From Leptodactylus fallax (lineage: Eukaryota; Chordata; Amphibia; Anura; Leptodactylidae): 64,000 bases of DNA. The position numbers and the translations under genes are program-made. A model generated the notes under the pieces. The model saw only the letters and a program-made list of their open reading frames with translations, was not told the DNA's origin and searched no databases. Positions 47,335 to 59,421 of this stretch are shown here, piece after piece (position 1 is the stretch's first letter; the number at the start of each line of letters is the position of its first letter). The DNA is taken from assembly GCA_947044405.1 (NCBI GenBank), contig CAMRHE010000133.1, positions 868,001-932,000 of the forward strand, read 5' to 3'.

Positions 47335-48430
47335 CACACTAGTATCAGGTTTCCGTCCTTCGGGCCCGCATGGGGACCAAAAGATGGAAACCATGTCAGC
47401 TTTAAAAAGTGGTGACCCTTGGACCCCATAGACTATAATGGGGTCCACCCGGTTTCCACCGATTTTATGCTGAAACCGGTGGAGAGAAAAGTCCTACTTG
47501 CAGGACTTTAATCAGGAAAATGACCACATGGGGGGCATGGCTAGTTGACTAAGGGAGTGGGATCATGTGACAGGTTGAGGCGGTGCTATTTTTGTTACTT
47601 TCCTGTTAGCTCCGCCCACTCAAACTGAAAAATAGACCGTGTGACGGGCAGATCGAATGTTATGCTGTCATAGGAAATACGTGCAGCTGCTGAAACGGGG
47701 AGCCGGCTGTAACTTCAGCCGGAACTCCCATAGAGAAGGCAGGGAAGGTTTATTACTTTCCCGCTCGCTGTGTATACAGCGCTCAATGAGCACTGTATAC
47801 ACAGTTATGTGCGCCGCCATCTTGCGGCTGCCCTCTGATCGGCGGTCACATGATCCGCCGGGATCAGAGTCTGTTAGAGCTGCTGGGTCCTACAGGACCC
47901 AGATCATCTCTATAGTAATGTGAAAGTAACGTGCAGGAGGCTGTATTCCTCCTGCAACTGGGGCAAAATGTACCAGCCCCAGTTACAGGGGAAATCTGAA
48001 TCCCCAACAAAAAAAAGTGATCAGATGTCCCCAAAGGTCTATTATAAAATAATTTTAAAAATAAATAAAATAATATGCCAATAAAATGCTAAATAAAAAT
48101 TACCGTAACGGAGAGTAAAAACTATTTTAAAAAGTTTTTTAGTAGCACTTTATGCTATTAAATAAAAAAAAAAAGAAAAGTGAAAAACGGACAGGTTTTC
48201 CCTCCCTATTTTGTTTAGATTTTCCCAGATATAAAAAAAATGAAAACACATGCAAAAATAAAAACAACAGAAAAATAAAGCCCTATGTGTCACCGAAAAA
48301 AGACGCAGAAATTAGTTGAATAACGAAAATGATAAAAATGTTACAGCCCTAACCAAAAAAAAAAAAACGAAAATGTTTCTGGTCTGGAAGGGGGGGTAAA
48401 GCATCTGGTATGGGAGTGGTTAAAGAAATC
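47335..48430. repeat. Dispersed repeat pieces in intron 1
   Basis: 47335-47520 resembles a MITE interior (GTTCACACTAGTATCAGGTT ... AAACCGGTGGAGAGAAAAGT). 47690-47830 is the inverted relative of 23220-23320 (TGTGTATACAGCGCTCAATG). 47960-48430 is AT-rich text like 22600-22870. No exon was seen. Confidence 0.5.
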
Positions 48431-48552
48431 ATTCACCAAAATGCCACCCTCTAGTTTTTGATAGTTGGTGCTGCCTAAGGCGACAGCCTCATGTTGCCTC
48501 ATGGCAGATGCGCCCTGATCAGTAGCTATTTGTCGAGATGGGAATAACCCTT

Positions 48553-48897
48553 TAAAGGGAATCTGTCAGGGCGATTTGGGACACTAAACCACCCAAAGGC
48601 CCTTATGAACTGGGGGTTTATTTTCCAAAATCGCCCTGTAACAAAGCCATTAGTGCCCATAATAAAAATAAAAAACCTTTATACTCCCACTGCTGCTGTA
48701 CTCCCCACCCTGCGCACTTCTTCACTGAAGCCAGAGGAGTACACCTGGTCTAAGTGCGCATGCGCCATAACCTCCTGCACATATGCAGCACGTCCTCAGT
48801 TTCACTGAAGAACTAAACAGGGTGATTTGGGATACTAAACCCGTGTCTATAAGGACCTGTGGGTGGTTTAGTGTCCCAAATCAATAGGTTCCCTGTA
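48553..48897. repeat. Foldback MITE, 345 bp, next to exon 1
   Basis: Left: TTTAAAGGGAATCTGTCAGG then GATTTGGGACACTAAACCAC then CCAAAGGCCCTTAT. Right: ATAAGGACCTGTGGGTGGTT then TAGTGTCCCAAATC then AGGTTCCCTGTAAAC. The arms pair over about 60 bp. It ends only ~41 bp from the donor of exon 1. Confidence 0.82.
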
Positions 48898-48938
48898 AAC
48901 TGATACTGATTTGCTATAAGTACGCTATCATTTCTTAC

Positions 48939-49153
48939 CTTATTTTGAAGTTCTTTCGCCAGGAAAAGTATGGTACCATCGAAAGCGCGGGCAGATCCCA
49001 GCACATCTCCATGACTGTACAGCAGCGCCGCCTTCAGTCTCATTGAAGCGATGTCAGGGCTGAAGTCCACATGGTACTGGTACAGGCACCACTGGGATGG
49101 CAGTCCCAAGCCAAAAAAGTTCGTCAGAAGTTTCACAGGCTCTCCACTTGTTC
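48939..49153 (-). CDS. piwil4: piwil4 exon 1 of those seen: N domain
   Basis: This 215-nt exon reads TSGEPVKLLTNFF..., with the family-typical stretch LYQYHVDFSPDIASMRLK and RAFDGTILFLAKEL, which belong to the N domain and linker of PIWI proteins. The acceptor is ttttttag-like (AG at 49154-49155) and the donor is gtaaga at 48938. It begins with the last two bases of a codon, so at least one exon lies upstream and no initiator Met is present here. It ends in phase 0 with a Lys codon that joins directly to Val-Thr-Glu of the next exon, as in vertebrate PIWIL proteins. Confidence 0.93.
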
Positions 49154-50107
49154 CTAAAAACAAGAACAAAAAGTTTTTGGTCTGTGGCCATCCGCTGCAC
49201 AAAGGCAGTGGAAATAAAATTGTTGCGTTTTACAGTCTCAGCAAAGTGAAGGAGATTTCATCTAACCATAGACACACTCTGGTGAAGATAAAAGTGCAGC
49301 AGATAACACAAGTATTTTTGGGATTGTCTTTGCTGCTGCGTTTCAGTGGGTTTTTTTCTGTGTTTTTTTAGCTGCGTTTCGCTCTATGTGGCCTTAGCCT
49401 TAGGAGTTTTAAAGGGGATTATGATATTGAGCTTTACTCCCTCTTCTTGGGCCAGTGAGATCATGTCTATTGTTCACATGGCCATGCTGCAGCTCAGTTC
49501 CATTCAAATTAATAAGACTGAGCTGCAATGACAAGTTCAGCCACTATACATTGTACGGCGCTGTGCTTGGTCAGTAGTGAAGAGGCGGCATCAATAAATA
49601 TAGTCCTGGAAAACTCCTTTAAGTTCATTGATTTTTCTTTAAAGGGATTATCCCATGAATCATTATAATACTAAAAATCCTTAAAGGCTGTTAATAGGTG
49701 TTTTTTCGAGTAACCTGCTGTGTTTCTTGCTTCCATGTGTCCTCCTTGGTGCTGCTGCAGCAGCCTCTGGATAAGTTAGTATCCTTCCTCCTCTGGCAGC
49801 TCACAATATAGTCCCCTCCTACTCCCCCAGTTGAGTCTTCTCAGCTATACTGCCACCTACTGTAGACTTTCCAGCAAGCAGGGCAGAAAGCTATTTCTGT
49901 TTCTGCCCCATAGTAAATGGAAGATCACCATGCAGAGACCTGGCTGTGGGGACAGTGAATGAGCATGTGTGTCCACCAGCACTCAGCTCATTTAGGTGGA
50001 CATGCGCATTGCTATGCACTCTGAACACCAGGTGGCGCCATGCTATGTAAGTAAATGTCATATCTCTTGAAGGATCATTTTTAACGGCCTATAAATGGCA
50101 TATGTAC
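49154..50107. other. No gene seen upstream of exon 1
   Basis: The preceding exon of the PIWI gene must lie upstream, but no segment here matches the expected N-terminal residues. Fragments GAGCTGCAATGACA and CCCATGAATCAT belong to dispersed repeats. Confidence 0.35.
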
Positions 50108-51170
50108 ATTGTTTATGATCTAAGAGAAAAAATAACAAACTAGCACTAATACCTAAAATATAACCTTTAATAATCTGATTAAAAAGTGTACAATGCACTA
50201 CAAAGAAAATGACGTCTGTAGTGTTGCTGCATATGGCATTAAGCAGACAACAGCACATAAGTAGCTTTCACAATGTCCATAAAGCCTCTGTTTGAAAAAC
50301 AGCTAAACTAAGTGTTCAATAATCAACAGCATGTGAGTGGCTTTATCACAAGGTCAATAGAGCCCCTGTTTGAATAGATCTATCTTAAGAGGCTTAACAA
50401 AATGTAAACACAGCCCTTTTTTGTATAAAGATATCCTCTAAGAGGTTTATAACAATGTCCACACAGCCCCTGTTTGTATATAGCTATGCTCTAAGTCGGC
50501 TCTCTTAGTACCAGTGTCCACCATCAGGACACTGGGAACTGCAGTTATTACTGCAAATTATCTCAGTAAGCTTGATATTATCTTTATCTTTACCTTCTCC
50601 TGATGAACCCTGCTTATCTCTGGGGGAAACGCGTTGAGGATAGTTTTATACAAATAGGGGCTCTGTTTACATTGCTAAAGCCTCTTAGAGGATAGCTTTA
50701 ACAAACAGGGGCTGTGTTTATTTTGAGATAAGCCTCTTAGAGCATAGCTATATACAAACAGGGGCTGTGTGGACATTGTTATAAACCTCTTAGAGGATAT
50801 CTTTATACAAACAAGGGCTGTGTTTACATTTTGTTAAGCCTCTTAAGATAGATCTATTCAAACAGGGGTTCTACTGACCTTGCGATAAAGCCACTCACAT
50901 GCTGCTGATTATTGAACACTTAGTTTAGCTGTTTTTCAAACAGAGGCTTTATGGACATTGTGAAAGCTACTTATGTGCTGTTGTCTGCTTAATGCCATAT
51001 GCAGCAACACTACAGACGTCATTTTCTTTGTAGTGCATTGTACACTTTTTAATCAGATTATTAAAGGTTATATTTTAGGTATTAGTGCTAGTTTGTTATT
51101 TTTTCTCTTTGATAGTATATTTGAGCACGTTTAGTTACTCTACATTTGTTTACTTAATTGTTTATGATCT
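50108..51170. mobile_element. ~1-kb palindrome with 14-bp target duplication
   Basis: The left arm (~50122-50495) and right arm (~50736-51109) are near-perfect inverted copies over about 374 bp, for example AATAACAAACTAGCACTAAT and its inverse near 51085. Each arm is built from short internal repeats (CCTCTAAGAGG..CAGCCCCTGTTTGTATA). The unit is bounded by direct repeats ATTGTTTATGATCT at 50108-50121 and 51157-51170. The ~240-bp loop contains a hammerhead-like motif. The right side has an extra ~47 bp outside the arm. A long target duplication points to a retroelement-type insertion rather than a DNA transposon. Confidence 0.85.
50590..50650 (+). ncRNA. Hammerhead-ribozyme-like motif 2
   Basis: CTGATGA (50600-50606), a C-rich/G-rich helix II (CCC..GGG), then GAAACGCGTT (50626-50635) reproduce the hammerhead core with a minimal helix III. 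Flanking TCCT before the core and AGGA after it can pair as helix I. It sits in the loop of the 1-kb palindrome. Self-cleavage is plausible but the A-G mismatch at the base of helix II is a weakness. Confidence 0.6.
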
Positions 51171-51193
51171 GTATAATGAATATGATAGGCCCT

Positions 51194-51316
51194 TAAAGGG
51201 GTCTTCTGGGACTTATTAATTGATGACCTATCCTTAGATCCATGGAGTGTAGGACCCTCATGGATCTTTCCTAAGAATAGGTCATCAATTAAAAAGTCCT
51301 GAAAAACCCCTTTAAC
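51194..51316. repeat. Small foldback MITE
   Basis: TTAAAGGGGTCTTCTGGGAC then AATTGATGACCTATCCTTAG is mirrored by CTAAGAATAGGTCATCAATT then GTCCTGAAAAACCCCTTTAA. The 123-bp unit is a compact relative of the element at 20394-20693. Confidence 0.85.
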
Positions 51317-52150
51317 CGCTATATACTGTCATGTGCATCAGTATGAGGATGCCTTTTATAACAGGGATCTATATTTCATTATAAAATAATTCTGGATCAT
51401 ATATTTTCCTCTGATATTCTTTCTGGAAATCAGTGTTAGGCCTCTGTCATAGAAAAGTATTTAGGCCAATGTGAATATGACCTAAGACTGTGTAGGGATA
51501 CAACCTGCAGACAAGGGGGATAGTAAAGTGCAGTTGTCCATGCATGCATACATTTCCAGGAGGAATAACAGAGGAATGGCACAATGTAGTTCTATAAAGA
51601 GATGCTCCAGAATTAGTTTATGGCAAATGCAACAGACAGGTTTAGGCCATACAATTCTCCAGGAGGCATTTAGCTGTGCCAGTGACTCCATGTTGCTGTA
51701 AATGGATGGTATAGAACTATACACAGCCTTGGTCTGTCTGGGCTCTAAGAAAGACTCTACCGAGGTCTTAGAGAATGACGGCTCGCAGACAACAGACGAT
51801 AAATAAATAATCAGCAGAAAGAGACTGAGTCGCCCCGTGCCCGCCACGGAGTGATGGAACCCCCATTATTTATTTATAGGCCAGGATACAGACGCACTGT
51901 CCATACAACGTCATGCGGTACGATGCAAAAAGGAAAAAACAACCGTATTAAAGGGGTATTCTGCTCTCATAACGTGAACGTCTATGGCTTAATGGGGGTC
52001 CCACCGATCCTGAGAATAAAGGGGGCCACACTGCTAATTTCATGCATTCGGTGGGTTACCATGTCCTGCTGGACAATATTCCACCTGCTACAGAACCACA
52101 AGGACAACGCAAGGTCAATGTCTATGTTAGGACAAAGCTGGCAAGTAGAA
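51317..52150. other. No gene supported; open frame 51482-51847 not credible
   Basis: A minus-strand frame with a hydrophobic start (GTG GCG GGC ...) looks like a signal peptide, but it has no ATG, is preceded by an in-frame stop, and its later half overlaps a dispersed repeat (TTTCCAGGAGGAATAACAGA) also present near 19855. The part 51900-52100 has MITE fragments. Confidence 0.4.
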
Positions 52151-52610
52151 GTTTCTGTCTAGGTGGTTGGGAAGGAAGAGGGGCAGCCCGAGACTGCGTC
52201 GAAAAATGATGGGGCACAGTTATAAGGATTGGTGTATTGTACTCCAGTCTTAATAAAGGCTCCAACTGGCACAGAAAACTCCACTGTGGTAAATGGAGAA
52301 AAGGATATCCCATTTAGGACGATGCCAATGAAGGAGTAGGGGAGCGAAATGGATCCATATGTGGGCACTCTGATGCAGGGTCCCCGATAGTAAAGGCACA
52401 GCAATTTCATGAGGGAACACCTCCAATCCCCTACTTAGTCACTGGGATCGTCCTAACAGGATATCCTATTCTCCATTTACCACAGTGGAGAGTCTGATGA
52501 AGGTCCAATGGACCGATACATTACCCCTTTGGTAATCCTATACTTAATATGGATCACCTTAAATAAACTGCTGTACTGTTCGACCTCAAAGAGGAGCGCT
52601 GAAGTTCTTT
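52151..52610. repeat. Repeat with inverted pair and hammerhead-like motif
   Basis: CTCCACTGTGGTAAATGGAG near 52279 is mirrored by CTCCATTTACCACAGTGGAG at 52471-52490, followed immediately by the hammerhead-like core. The text AAATAAACTGCTGTACTGTT and GAGGAGCGCTGAAGTTCTTT follow, as in a repeat tail. No coding frame is supported. Confidence 0.55.
52490..52525 (+). ncRNA. Hammerhead-like motif 3 (degenerate)
   Basis: CTGATGA (52494-52500) is followed by a strong helix II, GGTCC AAT GGACC, and then GATAC in place of GAAAC. The core is thus nearly complete but the A-to-T change at the second A should impair cleavage. Position next to a palindromic arm resembles motif 2. Confidence 0.5.
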
Positions 52611-52814
52611 ATTTTTGAAAATATTTGGGTTGTGTCCCTACGAAAGCCCCCTACTCAATACAATCCAGAGAGCCGCACACAGCTGTACTTGTTGCATTTT
52701 TGGAAAGCTCCATAGAATTGGATGGAGAGTGCTGCACACAGATGGCCACCTCTCCACTTACTGTGGCTGTGAGACAGGGGTCAGACCACCTGTGTTCTTA
52801 ATGTGTAACTCCCA

Positions 52815-53105
52815 TTTTTTATTTTTTTTTTTTGCTATTGTGTCAGGGGTGACCATTTTTGCAATATACTTTATTATCCTATCTAACTTCCTTTTTATTA
52901 TAAAACAGGCTGTAACATTCTCCTTAGTAACCCTCTGAGTTGTTACTAAGGAAAGTCCGTACATAGTTAAATTAAGAATATGCAGAGCTGAAGCATTTAC
53001 CAAAGGGGGTTGGTCCCTTCAAATGGCTGTATCTATGGTTTTATACCACCTAGAAAAATGGTTCTGGTATCATAAGAAAGCTGAGATTCTGATACTGGAA
53101 ATACC
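52815..53105. repeat. Half copy of the 0.2-1.2-kb foldback family
   Basis: T run, then TTGCTATTGTGTCAGGGGTG then ACCATTTTTGCAATATACTT, and GGTTCTGGTATCATAAGAAA parallel the left arm of the element at 218-1160. The second arm is missing. Confidence 0.6.
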
Positions 53106-53368
53106 TGTTTAAGACCACCTGCATTAATATCATGTAGGTCTCCCACATGCCACCAAAATGACTCTGATTCATCAAGGCATAGACTGCACAAGACCTATGA
53201 AGGTGTCCACAGTATCTGACACACATTAAAGCGTCATGACAGTCATGATGTATCCGTTCCATTCTGAAAGGGTGAAGAAACTCCCCTGTTCTGATTATTG
53301 GGGGTCTGAGCAGTCGGACCTTGATTGATCTGCAAGTTATTCCATATCCACTGGATAATACCGTATTT

Positions 53369-54450
53369 TTCGGACTATAATACGCACTTTTTTTGCAACA
53401 AATTTGGAAAATGTGAGTGCGTCTTATAACCCGAATGTGGGGTGTTTTGGTTGGGGGGGGGGGGCGAGGAGGAGTGGGGGTCGCAGCATCTCTCCACTCC
53501 TGCCGCCACTGGCTTCCTGCAGTGACAAGAGTGGGACGATGTGCTTGCCCTGGGCTGCGAGGACAGGGTGTACCAGTGAACCCATCCCAGCATCCGCTGT
53601 GCTATTACAGTGGATGCTGGGTCTGTAAAGATGATGGCGGCCGCTCTGTAATGTACAGCGGAGACCCAGAGCTAATGCATGCGATCAGAGTCCACTCTGA
53701 TCGCGGGCATTACTACTTCAAGGTCCCCCTAAAGTGTGAAAATAGCACCCAGGGCCGATCCCCACCGGCCCCGTACCTTTCTTGTTGCAGGACGGCTCCT
53801 GCGCGGCCCGATCGGGGGGAATTGTCCTGTTCCTGTAACAGCTGGGAGCCGAATGAAGGCTCCCAGGCCTGACATAGTAATATTACAGTTGTATTGCAGT
53901 CTATGGGACTTGCAATCAAATGATTGCAGGTTCAAGCCCCCTAGGAGGGCTTATAAAATAGTAAAAAAAAAAATAAATAAAAAATTAAAAGTTCTAAATC
54001 ACCCTCTTTCTCTAGAATACATATAAAAGTAGAAAATTACTGTGAAACACATACACATTAGGTATCCCTGTGTATGAAAATGCCCGGTCTACAAACTTAT
54101 AAAAATATTTTTCCCGTAGGGTGAACGTCGTACCAGGAAAGAAAATCAAAAGTGCTGAACCGCCATTTTTTTCACTGTTTCGCCTCTGATTTGAATAAAA
54201 AGTGATCTAAGCAACAGACATTCCCCAAAATGATATAACTAAAAAGTACACTTGGCCCTGCAAAAAAAAGATGCCCTATTCCTCCCCGTACAGCTGTCAA
54301 TGCGGCTTTGCAGCTGTTGCAAAACTACAACTCCCATATATTAAATATTTTACCATTTTTTACTACTAAATTTTTTTTCCCTATTTTCCTCCTCTAAAAC
54401 CTAAGTGCGTCTTATGGTCCGGTGTGACTTATAGTCTGGAAAATACGGTA
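53369..54450. mobile_element. Non-autonomous DNA element with TACCGTATTTT ends
   Basis: The left end TACCGTATTTTTCGGACTAT then AATACGCAC and the right end ATAGTCTGGAAAATACGGTA are inverted repeats. The next inward text (GTGCGTCTTAT) is also mirrored. The interior includes the dispersed text seen at 40.3 kb (AATACATATAAAAGTAGAAA). No transposase frame was found. Superfamily not assigned. Confidence 0.75.
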
Positions 54451-55489
54451 ACCTATTTCCTGGGAAAATACTGAGTAATACACAGCTAAAAAAAAATCTG
54501 TAGTGTGAACAAAGCCTTACACAGCCACGTGATCACATTCCTACAATGCTGCCGCAGTTCCATTCTTGTATCGGACTTGGAGCAGGGATTGTTAACAAGC
54601 CGGGACCTAATTATATAAGGCTCTATTCACACTGTGTGTACGCTTACTGTATGTGCCGGACAGCTGTAATGGGAAAAAGCAGAATGTTCAGGTGATATAC
54701 TTGAAGGTTTTGTTACTGTAGAAAAATTCTATTCTGGCTACGTTTCCTTCTATTTATCATCCATTCCACCTTGGGTACACAGCTTGACGCCATAACAATG
54801 TCCAATCCAGGCACAAAGGAGTGCGAGAAGATTACGTGGTTCGGGCGGCCAGGTGTCACAATGACCAGGAGAACACAAAGCCTGGTACGAGTCCATATTA
54901 TTACTGGGCTTAATCGGGCCACTGAAGGCGCTATTTATGGTTTTCATTCCGTTTGTGCCCCAGTAAGAGGGTGACGGCATTTTCCGAGCAAGAAATCTGC
55001 TTCTGCTTCATTACATGGCCAGTCTATTAAAAGGTAACCGCGTGTTAATGAAGAAGCTGTAGATAGCGGTATATTGAATAACACAGACGTGGAAGCGTTT
55101 ATTACATAATACGGAATATTCCTACCACACTATAAATACTAATAATGAGCTCAACTTCCATTCAGGTAGAATTATCACGGATAATTGTGATGTACCGACC
55201 ACCGCGAATGTGATTGTTCAAGTTAATACTGAGGATAAGACTTTGTATAAATTAAATGTATAGCCCTTGAGCAGGGGCGGACGCCAAAACAGATGACCCC
55301 TACGCAAATACAGTACTGTATGAGCCCCATTGTTTCCACAGAAGGTGCTAGTCATAGACTAACTCATTGATATCTAAAAAAATCCCTCACCACAGTGTTC
55401 CAGACCGAAAAGAATACGATAGCCATGGTTTCCCAAACTGAAAAATTTAGGAGCCAAAACACATTTTTAGTTGTCATACAGTATAGTGC
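54451..55489. other. Apparently unique sequence, no gene assigned
   Basis: 54700-55260 shows no repeat character and carries open frames on both strands (e.g. minus strand from ATG near 54980, MPSPSYWGTNGMKTINSAFS) without a recognisable domain. It may hold conserved noncoding sequence upstream of the PIWI gene. It is not similar to the expected PIWI N-terminus. Confidence 0.3.
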
Positions 55490-56085
55490 TCCCCAGTAGT
55501 CCCCCGACAGTATAATACTCTGCAGTGACCCCTCCCACAATATATTGCTCTTCCTAATGTTCTCAGTATAATGCTCTCCTCAGTGCCCCCAGTTTAATGC
55601 TCTCCCAAAATGGCCAACAAACACAGTATAATGCCCTCCTCAGTGCCCCCCACATTTTAATGCTCTCCCCAATTCCCCACACAGTATAATGTTCTCCTCA
55701 GTGCCCCCCACATTTTAATGCTCTCCCCAATTCCCCATACAGTATAATGTTCTCCTCAGTGCCCCCCCACATTTTAATGCTCTCCCCAATTCCCCACAGT
55801 ATAATGTTCTCCTCAGTGCCCCCACAGTATAATGCTGTCCCCAGTGCCCCCACAGTATAATGCTCTCCCCAGTGCCCCCACAGTATAATGCTCTCCCCAG
55901 TGCCCCCACAGTATAATGCTCTCCCCAGTGCCCCCACAGTATAATGCTCTCCCCAGTGCCCCCACAGTATAATGCTGTCCCCAGTGCCCCCACAGTATAA
56001 TGCTCTCCCCAGTGCCCCCACAGTATAATGCTCTCCCCAGTGCCCCCACAGTATAATGCTATCCCCAGTGCCCCCTGCACAGTAC
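55490..56085. repeat. 28-bp tandem array
   Basis: Core unit CCCCCACAGTATAATGCTCT then CCCCAGTG, in about ten nearly perfect copies at 55800-56080, preceded by longer, more diverged units with CACATTTTAATGCTCTCCCC. The frames GHWGEHYTVGALG on the minus strand are products of the repeat. Confidence 0.95.
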
Positions 56086-57118
<1,033 letters not shown>

Positions 57119-57511
57119 TCTTCATTGAGATTGTTATATCAGGACTTTCCTCTAAAACTCATCCTAGATCTGTCAAAACTACCCTACAACATAAGGTAGG
57201 CTTATGTCTATTTACTTCTTATTGGTAAGAGAAGGACATAACCTACAGGTGGGGGTAACCTTGCAGCCTCTACATCCAGATGGCTGATTATATTATAGTC
57301 CTCCGAGGCCCAACTGAATAGCAGGGTTTCCTTCAGGCCATGGAGATATCTGATGTTGCTGTCCCCAGCTGGTCCTTGCTAACAGATGCCCCGAGTCTGA
57401 GTACCGACTTCCTACTCAATCCTTCATGGCCGGTAACCAGACACATTCATATAGAGCAGATCCACCTCCACTGGACAACAATTCTTGCCTAGAAATTATA
57501 TATACTAGCAG

Positions 57512-58046
57512 AAGGACCCGGCTTCGCACGGTATATTACATTTTTTGTTTGTGTAGTGGCCCCATAAGAATTGGCCAGTTTTGCACTTGACATCCAGTAT
57601 GGCAGTCCAGTATAGGTACAGTCTATTTATGGCTGTGTTGCTATGAAAACCTGGTAAATGAAATGTGAACTTATATTGGCTGATACACGTCATATGCTAT
57701 TGACTCATACAGGTCATGGCTTGGTTACTATGGAAACCTGGTGTAAAGCTGTGTGCCTGAGGAGAGTAAGCGCCTGCGAGCTTCTATTGGCTGATAAGGG
57801 ACATGTGACCATGTGTATGGCAGTTGGAATATGAGTGAAAGACTTGCAGGCTTGTATTGCCTAATGCAGGTCATTTTTTGGGAATACTGTATCTCAGGAA
57901 CAGTAAGTCCTAGACAGCTGAGACCCAGTCTAAAATCTTTCCGGACACCTGATGTACCTGTGTGCCAAATTTGGTGAGGATCGGTCCAGTCGTTTGGTTG
58001 CACATAAAGAACAGACAGACAGGAACTCATTTTTATAAGAGACTAG
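57512..58046 (+). repeat. Retroelement-like dispersed repeat, copy 1
   Basis: Starts near GAAGGACCCGGCTTCGCACG and ends with GGTGAGGATCGGTCCAGTCG, then AACAGACAGACAGG and an A/T tail. This layout with a short-repeat tail resembles the 3' ends of non-LTR or Penelope-like elements in animals. It contains no credible reading frame. Copy 2 follows directly. Confidence 0.65.
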
Positions 58047-58796
58047 AGGAAGGACCCGGCTTCGCACGGGTATATTTCATTTTTTGTTTGTGTAGTGACC
58101 CCATAAGAATTGGCCAGTTTTGCACTTGACATCCAGTATGGCAGTCCAGTATAGGTATAGTCTATTTATGGCTGTGTTGCTATGGAAACCTGGTAACTGA
58201 AATGTGAACTTACATTGGCTAATACACGTCATATGACTGAATATTTAAGGACCTGCGAACTGCTATTGACTCATACAGGATATAAATAGCTTGGTTGCTA
58301 TGGAAACCTGGTATAAAGCTGTGTGTATGTCAAGACTGAACCTGCGATTTTCCATTGGTCCATAAGTGTCATGTGATCATGTGCATCTAAGTTTGGATAT
58401 CAGTGAAAAACCTGCGATCGGTTGTTATGGAAAACCTGGAGTAAAGCTGTGTGTATGTGACCTTGTGTAACAGTGTCATACACAGCGCCCTGCCCCTTTA
58501 AAGCTGACCTACAGCAGTGAAGAAAAATGGCTGGGTTGTTATTGAAACCTGGAGTGCAGCTGTGTGCATGTGGCTGACAATGCTTTGTCAGATTGGAGAC
58601 GGGCTTGGGTCTGCTGGGGAGTTTCAGCAGCTCGCTGTTGTCTGTAACATACCTTATCAGATTGGAGACAGGCTTGGGTCTGCTGAGAGTTTTCATTAGC
58701 TTGAGCAGCAGCCATTCGTTTTGCTGCAGGGGACATGAGTAGTTTAAAAAACATTTCAATTTATAAGAATGCTGAAATCCAGTATGGCAGTCCAGT

Positions 58797-59421
58797 CAGT
58801 GGCGTAAATACCGGTTTAGCAGTGGTAGCAGCTGCCACAGGGCCCGGGACATTAGGGGACCCGGCGGGCCTCTGATGTTTTTTTTTTTTTTTAACACCAG
58901 CAGGTAACGGGCCCTATTTACTTACCGATCCCCACTCCTGCTCACAGCCGTCTGCACTTCACCTTCTGCAGAGGCGGCTGTGAGCAGGAGCGGGGATTGG
59001 TAAGTAAGGCCTGTGGGCCGTGAACCCCACAAACACTGCTATCATTATACTCTGGGGTCTTTTCAGCAGACTTCGGGCCTCCTTGGTGGCGTCCCAGGTG
59101 TCGGTGGGCCAGTCCGACGTCATTACGCGTTGCGATACATGCCTGGCTCTTGTGACATCTGGTCCAACATTGAAGAAGTAGCGGGAAGTGCGCATAATAC
59201 TATATGAAGGAGCCACTATCATACTGTGTGCAGGGGCCACTATGGGGCAGAATACTGTGTGCAAGGGCCACTATGGGGCCTAATAGTGTATGCAGGGGCC
59301 ACTATGGGGCATAATAGTGTGTGCAGAAATGCAGTTTGTGTGCGTGGGGGGGTTGCCGGGGGGGGGGGGTCCCATGTCAAATGTTCGCCTTGGGGCCCTG
59401 CCATTGCTAGTTATGCCACTG
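58797..59421 (+). mobile_element. hAT-like non-autonomous element, copy 2
   Basis: The ends CAGTGGCGTAA and TTATGCCACTG are inverted repeats, and the flanks AGTCCAGT at 58789-58796 and 59422-59429 are a perfect 8-bp target duplication, the hAT signature. The 625-bp interior includes CTGCCACAGGGCCCGGGACA and GTCAAATGTTCGCCTTGGGG. Copy 1 at 23813-24483 is inverted relative to it. Confidence 0.9.

Noticed and set aside
51482..51847. Minus-strand frame resembling a secreted protein with a signal peptide
   Set aside because: It starts with GTG, has no in-frame ATG before a stop, and half of it lies in a dispersed repeat. No family was recognised.
53713..53935. Overlapping frames around 53.4-54.0 kb
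   Set aside because: They lie inside the TACCGTATTTT-ended element, overlap on both strands and show no domain.
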